Below are positions 17,597 through 26,190 of a stretch of 64,000 nt of DNA, one piece after another. Under the pieces are notes generated by a model. It was not told the origin of the DNA, ran no database searches, and worked only from the letters and a program-made list of their open reading frames with translations. Where the stretch lies: assembly GCA_020248405.1 (NCBI GenBank), contig JADCHQ010000011.1, forward strand, positions 105,196 to 169,195, read 5' to 3'. Both the position numbers and the translations under genes were made by a program. The stretch's first letter is position 1. Every line of letters begins with the position of its first letter. This stretch comes from Rhodocyclaceae bacterium (GTDB lineage: Bacteria; Pseudomonadota; Gammaproteobacteria; Burkholderiales; Ga0077523).

Positions 17597-17788
17597 ATGG
17601 AAAAATACGAGTCCGATGTCACCCTGTTTCTGCAGCAGTTCCTGAAGGACCATCCTGAGGTCCCGGAGAAACAGCGGCGTGCGCGTGCCACGTGGTGGGA
17701 CAAACCCTACGATGCCCAGCAACGGCAGGATTTTGAAGCCGCGCGCGTACCCAAGAAACCCTACGAGTATTACAGCGATAACCCCTGA
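17597..17788 (+). CDS. DUF3460 family small protein
   Basis: This is a short protein with the DUF3460 pattern: MEKYESDVTLFLQQF at the start, TWWDKPYDAQQRQDF in the middle, and KKPYEYY at the end. The family is found mainly in Betaproteobacteria and has no known role. I use ATG 17597, where the family usually begins (63 aa); an ATG at 17579 adds six residues. Neither has a clear ribosome site. Confidence 0.8.
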   Translation: MEKYESDVTLFLQQFLKDHPEVPEKQRRARATWWDKPYDAQQRQDFEAARVPKKPYEYYSDNP

Positions 17789-17833
17789 CGGTGCCGTGAG
17801 CGCACCGCGTCCCGGCCAACGGAGGTCGCCCCC

Positions 17834-19294
17834 ATGAAACGTTCTCTCGTCGCAGCCTCGCTGCTGTGCCTGCTCGCCCTGCCCGCCCGGGCCGGTTGGG
17901 AAGAGGCCGTGGCGGCCTACAACAACGGCGACTACGCCACCGCCGCGCGCGAATTCCGCCCCTTTGCCGAACAGGGTCAGGTAACTGCCCAATACATCCT
18001 CGGCTGGATCTACCAGACCGGTGAGGGCGTGTCCCAGGATCTGGCCGAAGCCGCCAAGTGGTACCGCCGCGCGGCCGACAAGGGCAACGCCGACGCGCAA
18101 CTGGCGCTCGGCTCCCTCTACGCCGCCGGCGCCGGCGTGAAGCGCGACGACGCCGAGGCAGCGAAGCTGTTCCGCAAGGCTGCCGAGCAGGGCAAGGCGA
18201 ACGCGCAATACATGCTTGGCTACATGCTCTCCGCCGGCGAGGGGGTGGCCAGGAACGAAGCCGAGAGCCTGGTGTGGTACCGCAAGGCCGCAGAGCAGGG
18301 CCTGCCCGATGCCCAGTACGCCCTGGGCCTGGGGCTCGCCTTCGGCAAGGGTGCCACTCGCGACGAGCAGGAAGCCAACGGCTGGTATCGCAAGGCCGCC
18401 GAGCAGGGCCATGTGGAATCGGCCTATCTGCTTGGCTGGAACTACGAGCGGGGCGTGGGCACCATCCCGAGTTACGAGGAGGCCGCCAAGTGGTATCGCA
18501 AGGCCGCCGACAAGGGCAACGTGGAAGCCCAGTTCCAACTGGCCACCCTTTACCGCGACGGCCGCGGCGTGGCGCGCGACGACGCCCAGGCCATGGCGCT
18601 GTTTCGCAAGGCCGCCGAAAAGGACTACGCCTACACCACCGCGGCCGTGGATGAATTCCTCAGGAATGGGCGTCCCCAGGCAGGCTTCGAGTTGGCGGAT
18701 GTCTGGCTCGCCCGGCATCCCGAAGACGTGCAGTTGCTGCTGGTGGTGAGCTTCGCTGCCATCACCGAGGCGCGCGCCGACCCCGCCAAGTACGGCGCCT
18801 TGGCACGCCGCTACGGCGATGCCACCCTGGCGCTCATCGAGGGTGGCAAGCGGCCCGCTACCATGACGGAGACCGAGTGGTCAGAGTACCGCGACCGCTG
18901 GCAGCCGCAGTTGCAGATCCAGTTGGGCACCCTCGCTTCCAAGGTCGGCAGCAGCGATGAGGCCCGCACGCGCTTCCAGAAGGCCACGACCCTCAACCCG
19001 AAGGAAGCCTATGGCTGGTATCTGCTTGGGCAAACGTACTTCGCGGAGTACGAAAAGCTCAATGCCGCAAGCAAGGCCCTGGAGGGCAGCGCCAAGAGCG
19101 AAGCAGTGGCCAAGGCCTTCTCGAAGCTCGACCAGGTGATCGAATCCTATGCGCGCACAGTGGCGCTGGCGGAGGGTAAGGACAACCTCAAGGACTTGTA
19201 CGCCCCGGTGCTAAAAGATCTCACCAACGTGTACGAATTTCGCAACGGCTCCAGGACCGGTCTCGAACAGCTGATCGCCAGATACCGCTCCTGA
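17834..19294 (+). CDS. Secreted Sel1-repeat (TPR-like) protein
   Basis: A signal peptide (MKRSLVAASLLCLLALPARA) is followed by about six Sel1-like repeats over residues 40-270, each near 36 residues with the pattern AAKWYRKAADKGNAxAQ and YxxGxGV. The C-terminal third has TPR-like helices (LNPKEAYGWYLLGQTYFAEY). Sel1 proteins serve as scaffolds in envelope or signalling complexes. ATG 17834 follows a strong GGAGG. The repeats are similar at the DNA level, so the region is prone to recombination. Confidence 0.85.
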   Translation: MKRSLVAASLLCLLALPARAGWEEAVAAYNNGDYATAAREFRPFAEQGQVTAQYILGWIYQTGEGVSQDLAEAAKWYRRAADKGNADAQLALGSLYAAGAGVKRDDAEAAKLFRKAAEQGKANAQYMLGYMLSAGEGVARNEAESLVWYRKAAEQGLPDAQYALGLGLAFGKGATRDEQEANGWYRKAAEQGHVESAYLLGWNYERGVGTIPSYEEAAKWYRKAADKGNVEAQFQLATLYRDGRGVARDDAQAMALFRKAAEKDYAYTTAAVDEFLRNGRPQAGFELADVWLARHPEDVQLLLVVSFAAITEARADPAKYGALARRYGDATLALIEGGKRPATMTETEWSEYRDRWQPQLQIQLGTLASKVGSSDEARTRFQKATTLNPKEAYGWYLLGQTYFAEYEKLNAASKALEGSAKSEAVAKAFSKLDQVIESYARTVALAEGKDNLKDLYAPVLKDLTNVYEFRNGSRTGLEQLIARYRS

Positions 19295-19380
19295 CGGGCT
19301 TCGGTGCACGGCGTGCCTTCGCCGCTCTTCCCGGTGCGCACTGGGACCCTGGCGGCTTGCACATTCCCATGGCTGCTGCT

Positions 19381-20178
19381 TCAGGGTTTGGCGTTTCGGT
19401 GCCCCTTTGACTCGGGTTTCACGGCTGCCGACGCCTTCGGTGGGGCTACCAAGGGCTTGGTGGCAGGTGCGGCCTTGGGAGTTGCTGCCTCCCGCGGCGC
19501 GGTCCGCGCTGAATGGGCGGGCGCGGCGAGTTCGTCGGAACTCTTCAAGCCTGGCGGTTTCTGGCTCGCCGCGCCCCTTGCCGGCGCTGGCTGGTCCAGG
19601 GACGGCGGCACGCCTTCCGCTGCCTCGATTTCCACGTCGATGGCAAAAATGGCTTCCCGGTTTGGAAATCGGCCACACTCCAGCCGCATGAGGCCCTGGG
19701 GACCCTTCCAGGTACGCAAGCGCCTCTCCAGCCCTTCCTCGGTACGCGACTGAAACCCCGACGGCTGTCCGTAGCGGGCCACCAACGCATCCAGTACCCC
19801 GCGGCATCCAGGAAAGCGGCGCTCGATGCTCTCGGGCGTGAAGCCCTTGGAATCACGATCCAGACCGAGCGTGACCCGCACCGTGCGCCCCCGCTCGAGG
19901 GTAAGGGCCAGGGAGGTGACCTCCGCACGGGTATCCTCCGGTGCGAGGCGCACCACATAGCGCCCGTCACCCTCGCGAAGCGCCTCGTCGAAGCGACCCT
20001 CCGCATCTTCGGGCAGCAGCACACTGCCGGTGGCCCGTTGCCAGAACTCATGAACCGATGCCGGAAACAGCTCGCGCAGGCGGCGCGCCTCTGTTTCCAG
20101 GGAAAGGCCCCCGTAGTCAAAGGCCCGCGCAGGCATGGCGACCAACAGGCACAGAAGCAGGTAGTAGCGGTGCAACAT
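19381..20178 (-). CDS. Periplasmic hypothetical protein with Ala/Pro-rich tail
   Basis: The 265-aa product has a signal peptide (MLHRYYLLLCLLVAMPARA) and a folded part to about residue 185, with LSLETEARRLRELFPAS and a CRGVLDALVARYGQPSGF segment. The last 75 residues are low-complexity Ala, Pro and Lys, ending in KGHRNAKP, as in disordered or wall-contacting tails. I do not recognise the family. It converges on the Sel1 gene. Confidence 0.6.
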   Translation of the reverse strand: MLHRYYLLLCLLVAMPARAFDYGGLSLETEARRLRELFPASVHEFWQRATGSVLLPEDAEGRFDEALREGDGRYVVRLAPEDTRAEVTSLALTLERGRTVRVTLGLDRDSKGFTPESIERRFPGCRGVLDALVARYGQPSGFQSRTEEGLERRLRTWKGPQGLMRLECGRFPNREAIFAIDVEIEAAEGVPPSLDQPAPARGAASQKPPGLKSSDELAAPAHSARTAPREAATPKAAPATKPLVAPPKASAAVKPESKGHRNAKP

Positions 20179-20227
20179 CGCTCAGGGAAAGTGGGAAAGG
20201 CCTGGGTACGCACTATAAACTGACCGC

Positions 20228-20908
20228 ATGTGCGGCCGGTATTGCCTCGATGAAAATCCCCAGGCGCTGGTGCAGCGCTTTGCGCTCGCGGCCGTGCCGC
20301 GCTACCAGCCGCGCTGGAACATCGCCCCCGGCACCTTGGTCCTGGCCATCCATGCCGGCGACGCGGGCCGCGTGGGCGAAGCCATGACCTGGGGCCTGGC
20401 GCCACAGTGGGCGCGAGGCGCGGGCCGCCTCCCCCAGCCCATCAACGCCCGCGCCGAAACCCTCGCCCAGCGCCCCATGTTCCGGGCTGCGTTGCACCGC
20501 CATCGCTGTATCCTGCCCGCCTCGGGGTTCTACGAATGGCAGACCCTGCCCGGCGTTGGCGGCGCGCGGCCACGCAAACAGCCCTGGTACGTGCACCCTT
20601 CAGGCCTTGGGGTGTTTGCGCTGGCAGGGCTGTTCGAACCCGGCGAGGCGGGTGAACCGGCCAGTTGCTGCATCGTCACCACCGATGCCAACCCCGCCAT
20701 GGCCCCGATCCACGACCGCATGCCAGTGCTGCTCGATGACGGGGCGGTGCAATGCTGGCTTGATCCAGGCGCCGATGCCCGCGAGGTCGCCGCGCTGCTG
20801 CACCCTTGCCCCGCGGCATGGTTGTTGATGCATACGGTGAGTGCGGTGGTGAATGCTGCTCGCGCCGAGGGAGCCGCGCTGATCCAGCCCCTGCCACCCG
20901 CGGGGTAA
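20228..20908 (+). CDS. yedK: SRAP-domain abasic-site-binding protein (YedK/HMCES family)
   Basis: Proteins of this family form a covalent link to abasic sites in single-stranded DNA through Cys2, protecting replication. All active-site positions are visible: Cys2 (MCGRY), Asn73 (INARAET), Glu103 (SGFYEW) and His164 (PIHDRMPV). Length is 226 aa, normal for the family. It stands alone, with ATG 20228 next to no clear ribosome site. Confidence 0.93.
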   Translation: MCGRYCLDENPQALVQRFALAAVPRYQPRWNIAPGTLVLAIHAGDAGRVGEAMTWGLAPQWARGAGRLPQPINARAETLAQRPMFRAALHRHRCILPASGFYEWQTLPGVGGARPRKQPWYVHPSGLGVFALAGLFEPGEAGEPASCCIVTTDANPAMAPIHDRMPVLLDDGAVQCWLDPGADAREVAALLHPCPAAWLLMHTVSAVVNAARAEGAALIQPLPPAG

Positions 20909-20959
20909 ACTCCCGCCCGCGCAACACCCACCAGACCGAATTCCCTGGAGACCTGTTTC

Positions 20960-21583
20960 ATGGCCGATGCCAGCGACACCTGCACCATCTACTATTTCTT
21001 GACGCCGGTGTCGCCCTGGACACATTTCGGCCACGCCCGCATCCGGCGGATCGCCGAGCGGGCTGGGGCGGCGCTGCTGCCCAAGCCCGTGGACTTCGGC
21101 AGGGTCTTTGCCGTCTCGGGCGGCTTGCCCCTGGGACAACGCGCCCCTCAGCGACAGGCCTACCGGCTTCAGGAGTTGGCCCGCTGGCGCAGCTTCCTCG
21201 GCATCCCCATTCACATCCACCCTCAGTTCTTCCCTGCCGACGCCACCCTGGCCATGCGCGCCATCGTGGCAGCCGCACCCGCTGGCACGGCTGCTCAGCT
21301 CGACCTCGCAGGCGCGCTGCTCAAGGGCTGCTGGGAAGAGCAACGCAACGTGGCCGACCCGGCCACGGTTGCCGCCCTCGCCGAAGCCTGCGGGCTGGAC
21401 GGCGCGGCGCTGCTGCAAGCCGCTGCCGCGCCGGACGCGCAGGCAGCCTGCGATACCTGCACTCAGGAGGCCATCGACCGGCAGGTGTTCGGAGCCCCCA
21501 CCTACGTGATCGGCGACCAGCTCTTCTGGGGCCAGGACCGGCTGGATTTCGTGGCGCGCCACCTGGGCGTGTCCGCTGACTGA
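20960..21583 (+). CDS. 2-hydroxychromene-2-carboxylate isomerase family (DsbA-fold, kappa-GST-like)
   Basis: This thioredoxin-fold enzyme uses glutathione to isomerise aromatic ring-cleavage products in naphthalene-type degradation, though many homologues have other roles. Seen: IYYFLTPVSPWTHFG, with the Ser that holds the glutathione thiol; a helical insert; and GAPTYVIGDQLFWGQDRLDF near the end, a family hallmark. Length is 207 aa. There are no other naphthalene genes nearby, so the substrate is open. Confidence 0.85.
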   Translation: MADASDTCTIYYFLTPVSPWTHFGHARIRRIAERAGAALLPKPVDFGRVFAVSGGLPLGQRAPQRQAYRLQELARWRSFLGIPIHIHPQFFPADATLAMRAIVAAAPAGTAAQLDLAGALLKGCWEEQRNVADPATVAALAEACGLDGAALLQAAAAPDAQAACDTCTQEAIDRQVFGAPTYVIGDQLFWGQDRLDFVARHLGVSAD

Positions 21584-21619
21584 ACACCCCGCGAACCCGG
21601 CCCGCCGCCAGAGCGCCCC

Positions 21620-22699
21620 ATGAATGCACCTCTTCAACCGCCGCGCCTGTCGGTGCTCGACCAGAGCCCCATCATCGAGGGCCATTCCCCAGCCGAGGCG
21701 GTGCGGCAAACGGTGGAGCTTGCCCGTCACGCCGAGGCGCTGGGCTACCACCGCATCTGGCTTGCCGAACACCACAACATGCGCGGCCTGGCCGACCCCT
21801 GCCCGGAGATCCTGCTGGCGCGCGTGGGTGCCGCCACCTCGCGAATCCGCATCGGCTCAGGCGGCGTGTTGCTGCCCTACTACAGCGCTCTCAAGGTGGC
21901 CGAGGTGTTCCGCATGCTCGAAGCGCTGTTTCCCGGCCGCGTGGACCTGGGCATCGGCCGGGCGCCCGGCACCGACATGCTCACCAGCCAGGCGCTATTC
22001 CAGGGCGCGCACTACGACTTCAACCAGTTTCCAACCCATGTGCAGGAAACCGTGGCGCTGCTCGACAACGCCCTGCCCGCGGACCATCCCTACGCGGGCC
22101 TTCGCGCCATGCCCACGGGCGAAGGCACCCCCGAGGTCTGGCTGCTGGGATCTTCTGACTACTCGGCCCAGCTGGCCGCGTGGCTGGGGCTGAGCTTCTC
22201 CTTTGCACACTTCATTTCCGCCCACGGCGGCGACGCCGTCGCCCGCCTGTACCGGCGCGATTTCCGGCCCTCGGCGCGGCAAGCCGCGCCTGCTGCCATG
22301 CTCACGGTGTTTGCCCTCGCCGCCCCCACCCGCCAGGAGGCGGAGCGGCGCGCTGCACCCATCGACCTGCGCAGGCTGCAGATGGCCCGCGGTTTCGACG
22401 CACCGGTGGCCACGGTGGAACAGGCACTGGCCCGGGAGTACTCGGCGGCCGATCGTGCCATCATCGAGCGCGAACGCGCCCGGGCCATCATCGGGACCCC
22501 CGACCACGTGCGCGGGCGCATCCTGGAACTTCAAGCGGCCTTCCAGGCGGACGAAGTGATGGTCCTCACCATCACTGGCGACTACGCCCACCGGATCGAA
22601 TCCTATGCCCTGCTGGCCGAGGCCTTCGGGCTGGCGCCTGCGGTAACCGCCACCACTGAGCACGGTCTTGAAGCCTTTCGCCACCCTGCACCTGGCTGA
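21620..22699 (+). CDS. Luciferase-like (LLM) flavin-dependent monooxygenase
   Basis: This is a group 1 bacterial-luciferase-like oxidoreductase that would use reduced flavin. The N-terminus has VLDQSPIIEGHSPAEAVRQT and HRIWLAEHHNM, the latter typical of the family; then IRIGSGGVLLPYYSALKVAE and RVDLGIGRAPGTD. Length is 359 aa. The substrate is not evident. The next gene overlaps its end by 32 bases. Confidence 0.87.
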   Translation: MNAPLQPPRLSVLDQSPIIEGHSPAEAVRQTVELARHAEALGYHRIWLAEHHNMRGLADPCPEILLARVGAATSRIRIGSGGVLLPYYSALKVAEVFRMLEALFPGRVDLGIGRAPGTDMLTSQALFQGAHYDFNQFPTHVQETVALLDNALPADHPYAGLRAMPTGEGTPEVWLLGSSDYSAQLAAWLGLSFSFAHFISAHGGDAVARLYRRDFRPSARQAAPAAMLTVFALAAPTRQEAERRAAPIDLRRLQMARGFDAPVATVEQALAREYSAADRAIIERERARAIIGTPDHVRGRILELQAAFQADEVMVLTITGDYAHRIESYALLAEAFGLAPAVTATTEHGLEAFRHPAPG

Positions 22700-23063
22700 C
22701 GCACACCTTGAGCCCGCGCCAGACGGCTCACAAGTGCGCGTCCTGCTGCGCCTCGACCGTGGGGGCATGGCGCAATTCCTGTTGCCGGCCGGCGCGGTAT
22801 CGGCGGCTGTGGCCCATTGCAGCGTGGAAGAGATCTGGCTGATCACCGCGGGCACCGGCCAGATGTGGCGCGGCACGGCGCGGCACGCCGAGATCGTGCC
22901 TCTGTCTCCCGGCACCTGCGTCAGTATCCCAGCAGGTACCGGCTTCCAGTTCCGCGCGGCGCCAAGTGAACCGCTGGTGGCGGTGGCGGTCACCATGCCG
23001 CCGTGGCCCGGCGGCGGGGAGGCAGTGCCCGTGGCGGGGCCCTGGACCGCCTCCTCTGCCTGA
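22668..23063 (+). CDS. Cupin-domain protein overlapping the monooxygenase gene (TTG start)
   Basis: This 131-aa cupin has motif 1 as CSVEEIWLITAGTGQMWR and motif 2 as LSPGTCVSIPAGTGFQF. The usual metal His residues are largely absent, so it may bind a small molecule without metal. The start (TTG 22668) lies inside the end of the preceding gene, overlapping by 32 bases; later starts would shorten it. The overlap suggests coupling to the monooxygenase. Confidence 0.65.
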   Translation: MKPFATLHLADAHLEPAPDGSQVRVLLRLDRGGMAQFLLPAGAVSAAVAHCSVEEIWLITAGTGQMWRGTARHAEIVPLSPGTCVSIPAGTGFQFRAAPSEPLVAVAVTMPPWPGGGEAVPVAGPWTASSA

Positions 23064-23085
23064 AGGGGCCGGGCGAGGCCGCAAA

Positions 23086-23958
23086 TCAGGACGCGGCGGC
23101 GCCCGCAATGCGCTCGGCGATGGCCAGCATCCGGTAGTACGACCTCACCACCGGCAGCTCGATCAATTCGCCATCCACCACCACCAGACCAGTGGTGCTG
23201 GTTTCGTAGGCGTGCACCACGCGGCGCGCCTTTTCCACCTGCGCGGGCGCAGGCGAGAAGGCGGCATTGATCACCGCAATCTGCTTCGGATGAATGGAGG
23301 CCTTGCCGGTGAAGCCCAGGGCTGCGCAGGCGGCCGCCTCCCGGGCCAGCCCGTCGGCGTCGTCGAGGTTCAGCCACGGCACATCGAGCAGGTCGATGCC
23401 AGCACTGGCCGCCGCATGCACCAGGCGCGAGCGCGCATACAACAGCGGTTCCCAGGATTTATGGCAGCGCAGCTCTGCGCTCAGATCCACCGCACCGAGA
23501 ATCATGGAATCGATGCGCGGGCTGGCGCGGGCGATGTCCACAGCCCGTTCCAGCCCCTGATTGGTCTCGATGATGACGCAAAAACGGATATGGCGCGCCG
23601 GCCCGGCGGACAGCAGCACATCGATCAACTGGATTTCCTCGGCACTCTTCACCTTGGGAATCATGATGGCTGGCGGCGGCGCCGGCGATTCCGCCAGCGC
23701 CTGCAGATCCTTCAGCCCGTGATAGGTGGACAGGGCGTTGATGCGCGCCATGGGCTCCACGCCGCCCGGGGCCGGCTGCGCGAACAACGGCAGCGCCGTG
23801 GCGCGCCCTTCGTCCTTGCGATCCAGCGGCGTGGCGTCCTCCATGTCGATGCACACGATGTCGGCGCCGGCATCCAGGGCCTTCAGGTAGCGATCGGGCC
23901 GCAGTGCGGGCACGAACAGCAGACTGCGGCGGGGGCGAACGGGGCGTGGCTCGGACAT
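23086..23958 (-). CDS. HpcH/HpaI-type CoA-ester lyase (CitE-like)
   Basis: Members of this TIM-barrel family cleave or hydrolyse acyl-CoA esters such as malyl- or citramalyl-CoA, using magnesium. Visible: RRSLLFVPALRPDRYLKAL at the start, DIVCIDMEDA, the metal Glu in CVIIETNQGL and Asp in ILGAVDLSAEL, and FTGKASIHPKQIAVINAAF. Length is 290 aa. It is divergent from the enolase-superfamily gene, perhaps part of the same organic-acid pathway. Confidence 0.88.
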   Translation of the reverse strand: MSEPRPVRPRRSLLFVPALRPDRYLKALDAGADIVCIDMEDATPLDRKDEGRATALPLFAQPAPGGVEPMARINALSTYHGLKDLQALAESPAPPPAIMIPKVKSAEEIQLIDVLLSAGPARHIRFCVIIETNQGLERAVDIARASPRIDSMILGAVDLSAELRCHKSWEPLLYARSRLVHAAASAGIDLLDVPWLNLDDADGLAREAAACAALGFTGKASIHPKQIAVINAAFSPAPAQVEKARRVVHAYETSTTGLVVVDGELIELPVVRSYYRMLAIAERIAGAAAS

Positions 23959-24100
23959 GGCATCGATCCTGGGGCGATTGGGGGATGCGAAGCAGGGCCG
24001 CGCATGTTAGGTGCCGCCGCCAGGCTTGTCACCGGGGCAGCAGCGGCAGCGGGCTGTATCATCCGCCGCCTTCGGTGCCAACACTCACCCGGGGGAGTGC

Positions 24101-25312
24101 ATGAAGATCACCGCCGTCGAGACCATTCAGCTGGCCGAATTCCCCAACCTGCTATGGGTGCACATCCACACCGACGAGGGCCCGGTGGGGCTGGGCGAGA
24201 CCTTCTATGCCGTGGCGCCGGTGGCCGCCCATATCCACGAAACCTGCGCCCCCTGGCTTCTGGGACGCAACCCGCTGGAGATCGAGCGCATCTCCCACCA
24301 CTTTCTCAACACCTACCTGGGGTTCAACAGCGTGGGTGCGGAGATGCGCGCCTGCTCCGCCATCGATATCGCCCTGTGGGATCTGCTGGGCCAGGTCACC
24401 GGGCAGCCGATTTACCAATTGCTGGGCGGTGCCTGCCGCGACCAGGTGCGGGTGTACAACACCTGTGCCGGCTACCAGTATGTGCGCGCCAAGCCCACCC
24501 AGGACACGGGCAACTTCGGCCTGCCAGGGAAGATCGATCGCAGGAAGCGCCCCCACGAGGACCTGCACGCCTTTCTCAACGATGCGGGCGAGCTGGCCGA
24601 GAGCCTGCTGGACATGGGTATCCACGGCATGAAAATCTGGCCCTTCGACACTGCCGCCGAAGTCTCCAACGGCGCCTACATCTCCAACTCCGACCTGAAG
24701 AAGGCGCTGCAGCCCTTCGAGAAAATCCGCAAGGCCGTGGGCGATCGCATGGACATCCATGTGGAATTCCACTCCCTGTGGCAACTGCCCGCCGCCATCC
24801 GCATCGCCGGCGCCCTGGAGCCCTTCGATCCCTTCTGGTTCGAAGACCCGGTGAAGATGAACAACCTCGATGCCCTGGCGGATTACGCCCATCGCACCAA
24901 CGTCTGGGTCACGGCCAGCGAAACACTGGGTACCCGCTGGCAGTTTCGCGAGCTGTTCCAGAAACAAGCGGTGTCGGTGTGCATGCTGGACGTTGGCTGG
25001 ACGGGCGGCCTGAGCGAATCGAAGAAGATCGCCACCATGGCGGAGGCCTGGGCCCTGCCCGTGGCGCCCCACGACTGCACCGGCCCGGTGATGCTCACCG
25101 CCTCGGTGCACCTGTCGCTGAATTGCCCCAATACCCTGGTGCAGGAAATGGTGCGGGCCTTCTACTACGACTGGTACCCCACCCTGGTGACGCAACTGCC
25201 GCCAGTGAACAACGGCCACATCCGCGCCCCCGAGGGGCCGGGCCTGGGCCTGAAGCTGCAACCCGGCGTGCTCAAGCGCAAGGACGCCACCATCCGCCGC
25301 ACGGCGGCCTGA
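24101..25312 (+). CDS. Enolase-superfamily enzyme (mandelate racemase/muconate lactonizing type)
   Basis: These enzymes abstract a proton next to a carboxylate, often dehydrating sugar acids. The start at ATG 24101 follows GGGGGAG and gives 403 aa beginning MKITAVETIQLAEFPN. Metal ligands can be seen as HVEFHS, FWFEDPV and TASETLG, and the catalytic His in VAPHDCTGP. IDIALWDLLGQVTGQPIYQLLGG is the standard barrel entry. It is probably a sugar-acid dehydratase, though the substrate is not determined. Confidence 0.85.
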   Translation: MKITAVETIQLAEFPNLLWVHIHTDEGPVGLGETFYAVAPVAAHIHETCAPWLLGRNPLEIERISHHFLNTYLGFNSVGAEMRACSAIDIALWDLLGQVTGQPIYQLLGGACRDQVRVYNTCAGYQYVRAKPTQDTGNFGLPGKIDRRKRPHEDLHAFLNDAGELAESLLDMGIHGMKIWPFDTAAEVSNGAYISNSDLKKALQPFEKIRKAVGDRMDIHVEFHSLWQLPAAIRIAGALEPFDPFWFEDPVKMNNLDALADYAHRTNVWVTASETLGTRWQFRELFQKQAVSVCMLDVGWTGGLSESKKIATMAEAWALPVAPHDCTGPVMLTASVHLSLNCPNTLVQEMVRAFYYDWYPTLVTQLPPVNNGHIRAPEGPGLGLKLQPGVLKRKDATIRRTAA

Positions 25313-25372
25313 TGGGGCGAGACCCCGCCAGCCATTCCCGCCGCGCAGCCATCCCTTCACGAGGTTCAACCC

Positions 25373-25828
25373 ATGATCGCCCCCACCCCCAGAGCTTCCG
25401 CCCTCGCCCGCACCCTCGCCACCGGCACCACCGTCGTGCTGTTGCTGGGCGCCTGCGCCACGCCGACCAGCATCAGCGTCTGGCGCAACGCCAAGGATTA
25501 CACCCTGCCCCAGTCTTCGCTCGGCGCCGTGCCCTGCGTCTCCGACGGTGTGGCGCGGGCCTTCAAAGCCACGCCGCAGCGCTCTTCCCATACCAGTGCG
25601 GGACAGTACGCCCTGAACCGCCGCAGCGGCCTGGGTGCGCCCGAGGAACTGGAAGTGCGCCCCGGAGATGCGGCCTCCGCCGAAGAGCGCGTACTGATCG
25701 GCTTCTGGGCCAGCCGCTCGGATGCCACCACGGTGCGCCTGTCCGTGGTGTCCGAGGCCGCGCGGCGCGCCGCGCTCGAGGCCGCCGCGGTGGCCGTGCT
25801 GGAGCAGTGCGGCGCTTGGCCGCAATGA
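25373..25828 (+). CDS. Small outer-membrane lipoprotein, unknown function
   Basis: The N-terminus carries a lipoprotein signal with the lipobox LLGAC, so Cys28 would be lipidated. The rest (151 aa total) has no motif I recognise; it includes SISVWRNAKDYTLPQSS and ends with a helix that contains ALEAAAVAVLEQCG. It lies 61 bases after the enolase-superfamily gene. Confidence 0.65.
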   Translation: MIAPTPRASALARTLATGTTVVLLLGACATPTSISVWRNAKDYTLPQSSLGAVPCVSDGVARAFKATPQRSSHTSAGQYALNRRSGLGAPEELEVRPGDAASAEERVLIGFWASRSDATTVRLSVVSEAARRAALEAAAVAVLEQCGAWPQ

Positions 25829-25852
25829 CCCATTGCCGGATGGCGCACGCGC

Positions 25853-26110
25853 ATGCAATGCCGTGAGGGCTGCGGCGCCTGCTGCATCGCCCCGTCCATT
25901 TCCAGCCCGATCCCCGGCATGCCCCACGGCAAGCCGGCGGGCGTTCCATGCGTGCAACTCACCGTGCAGGGGCGCTGTGCCCTGTACGGCCACCCGCAGC
26001 GCCCGGCGTGCTGCGCGGGGCTGCAACCTTCGGCGGCCATGTGCGGAGAGACGCGCGAACAGGCGCTCGCAGGGTTGGCGTGGCTCGAGGCGGTGACACG
26101 GCCCGGCTGA
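25853..26110 (+). CDS. YkgJ-family Cys-cluster protein
   Basis: This 85-aa protein has a zinc- or iron-binding Cys pattern: [13 protein letters not shown], then [15 protein letters not shown] and [10 protein letters not shown]. That spacing matches the YkgJ/CxxCxxCC family, small proteins thought to bind Zn or Fe. It is likely cotranscribed with the lipoprotein (24 bases apart), and it converges on the defence island. Confidence 0.82.
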   Translation: MQCREGCGACCIAPSISSPIPGMPHGKPAGVPCVQLTVQGRCALYGHPQRPACCAGLQPSAAMCGETREQALAGLAWLEAVTRPG

Positions 26111-26190
26111 GCGGCGCGTCCTCGCGGCGGCGAGGCTTGCGCCAACCCCGCGAATCTCCCGCTGTCCCGCCGCCCCGCGATGCTTCCCCT

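Noticed and set aside
17834..18700. Tandem DNA repeat or CRISPR-like array
   Set aside because: The similar DNA segments come from the coding repeats of the Sel1 protein and keep the reading frame.
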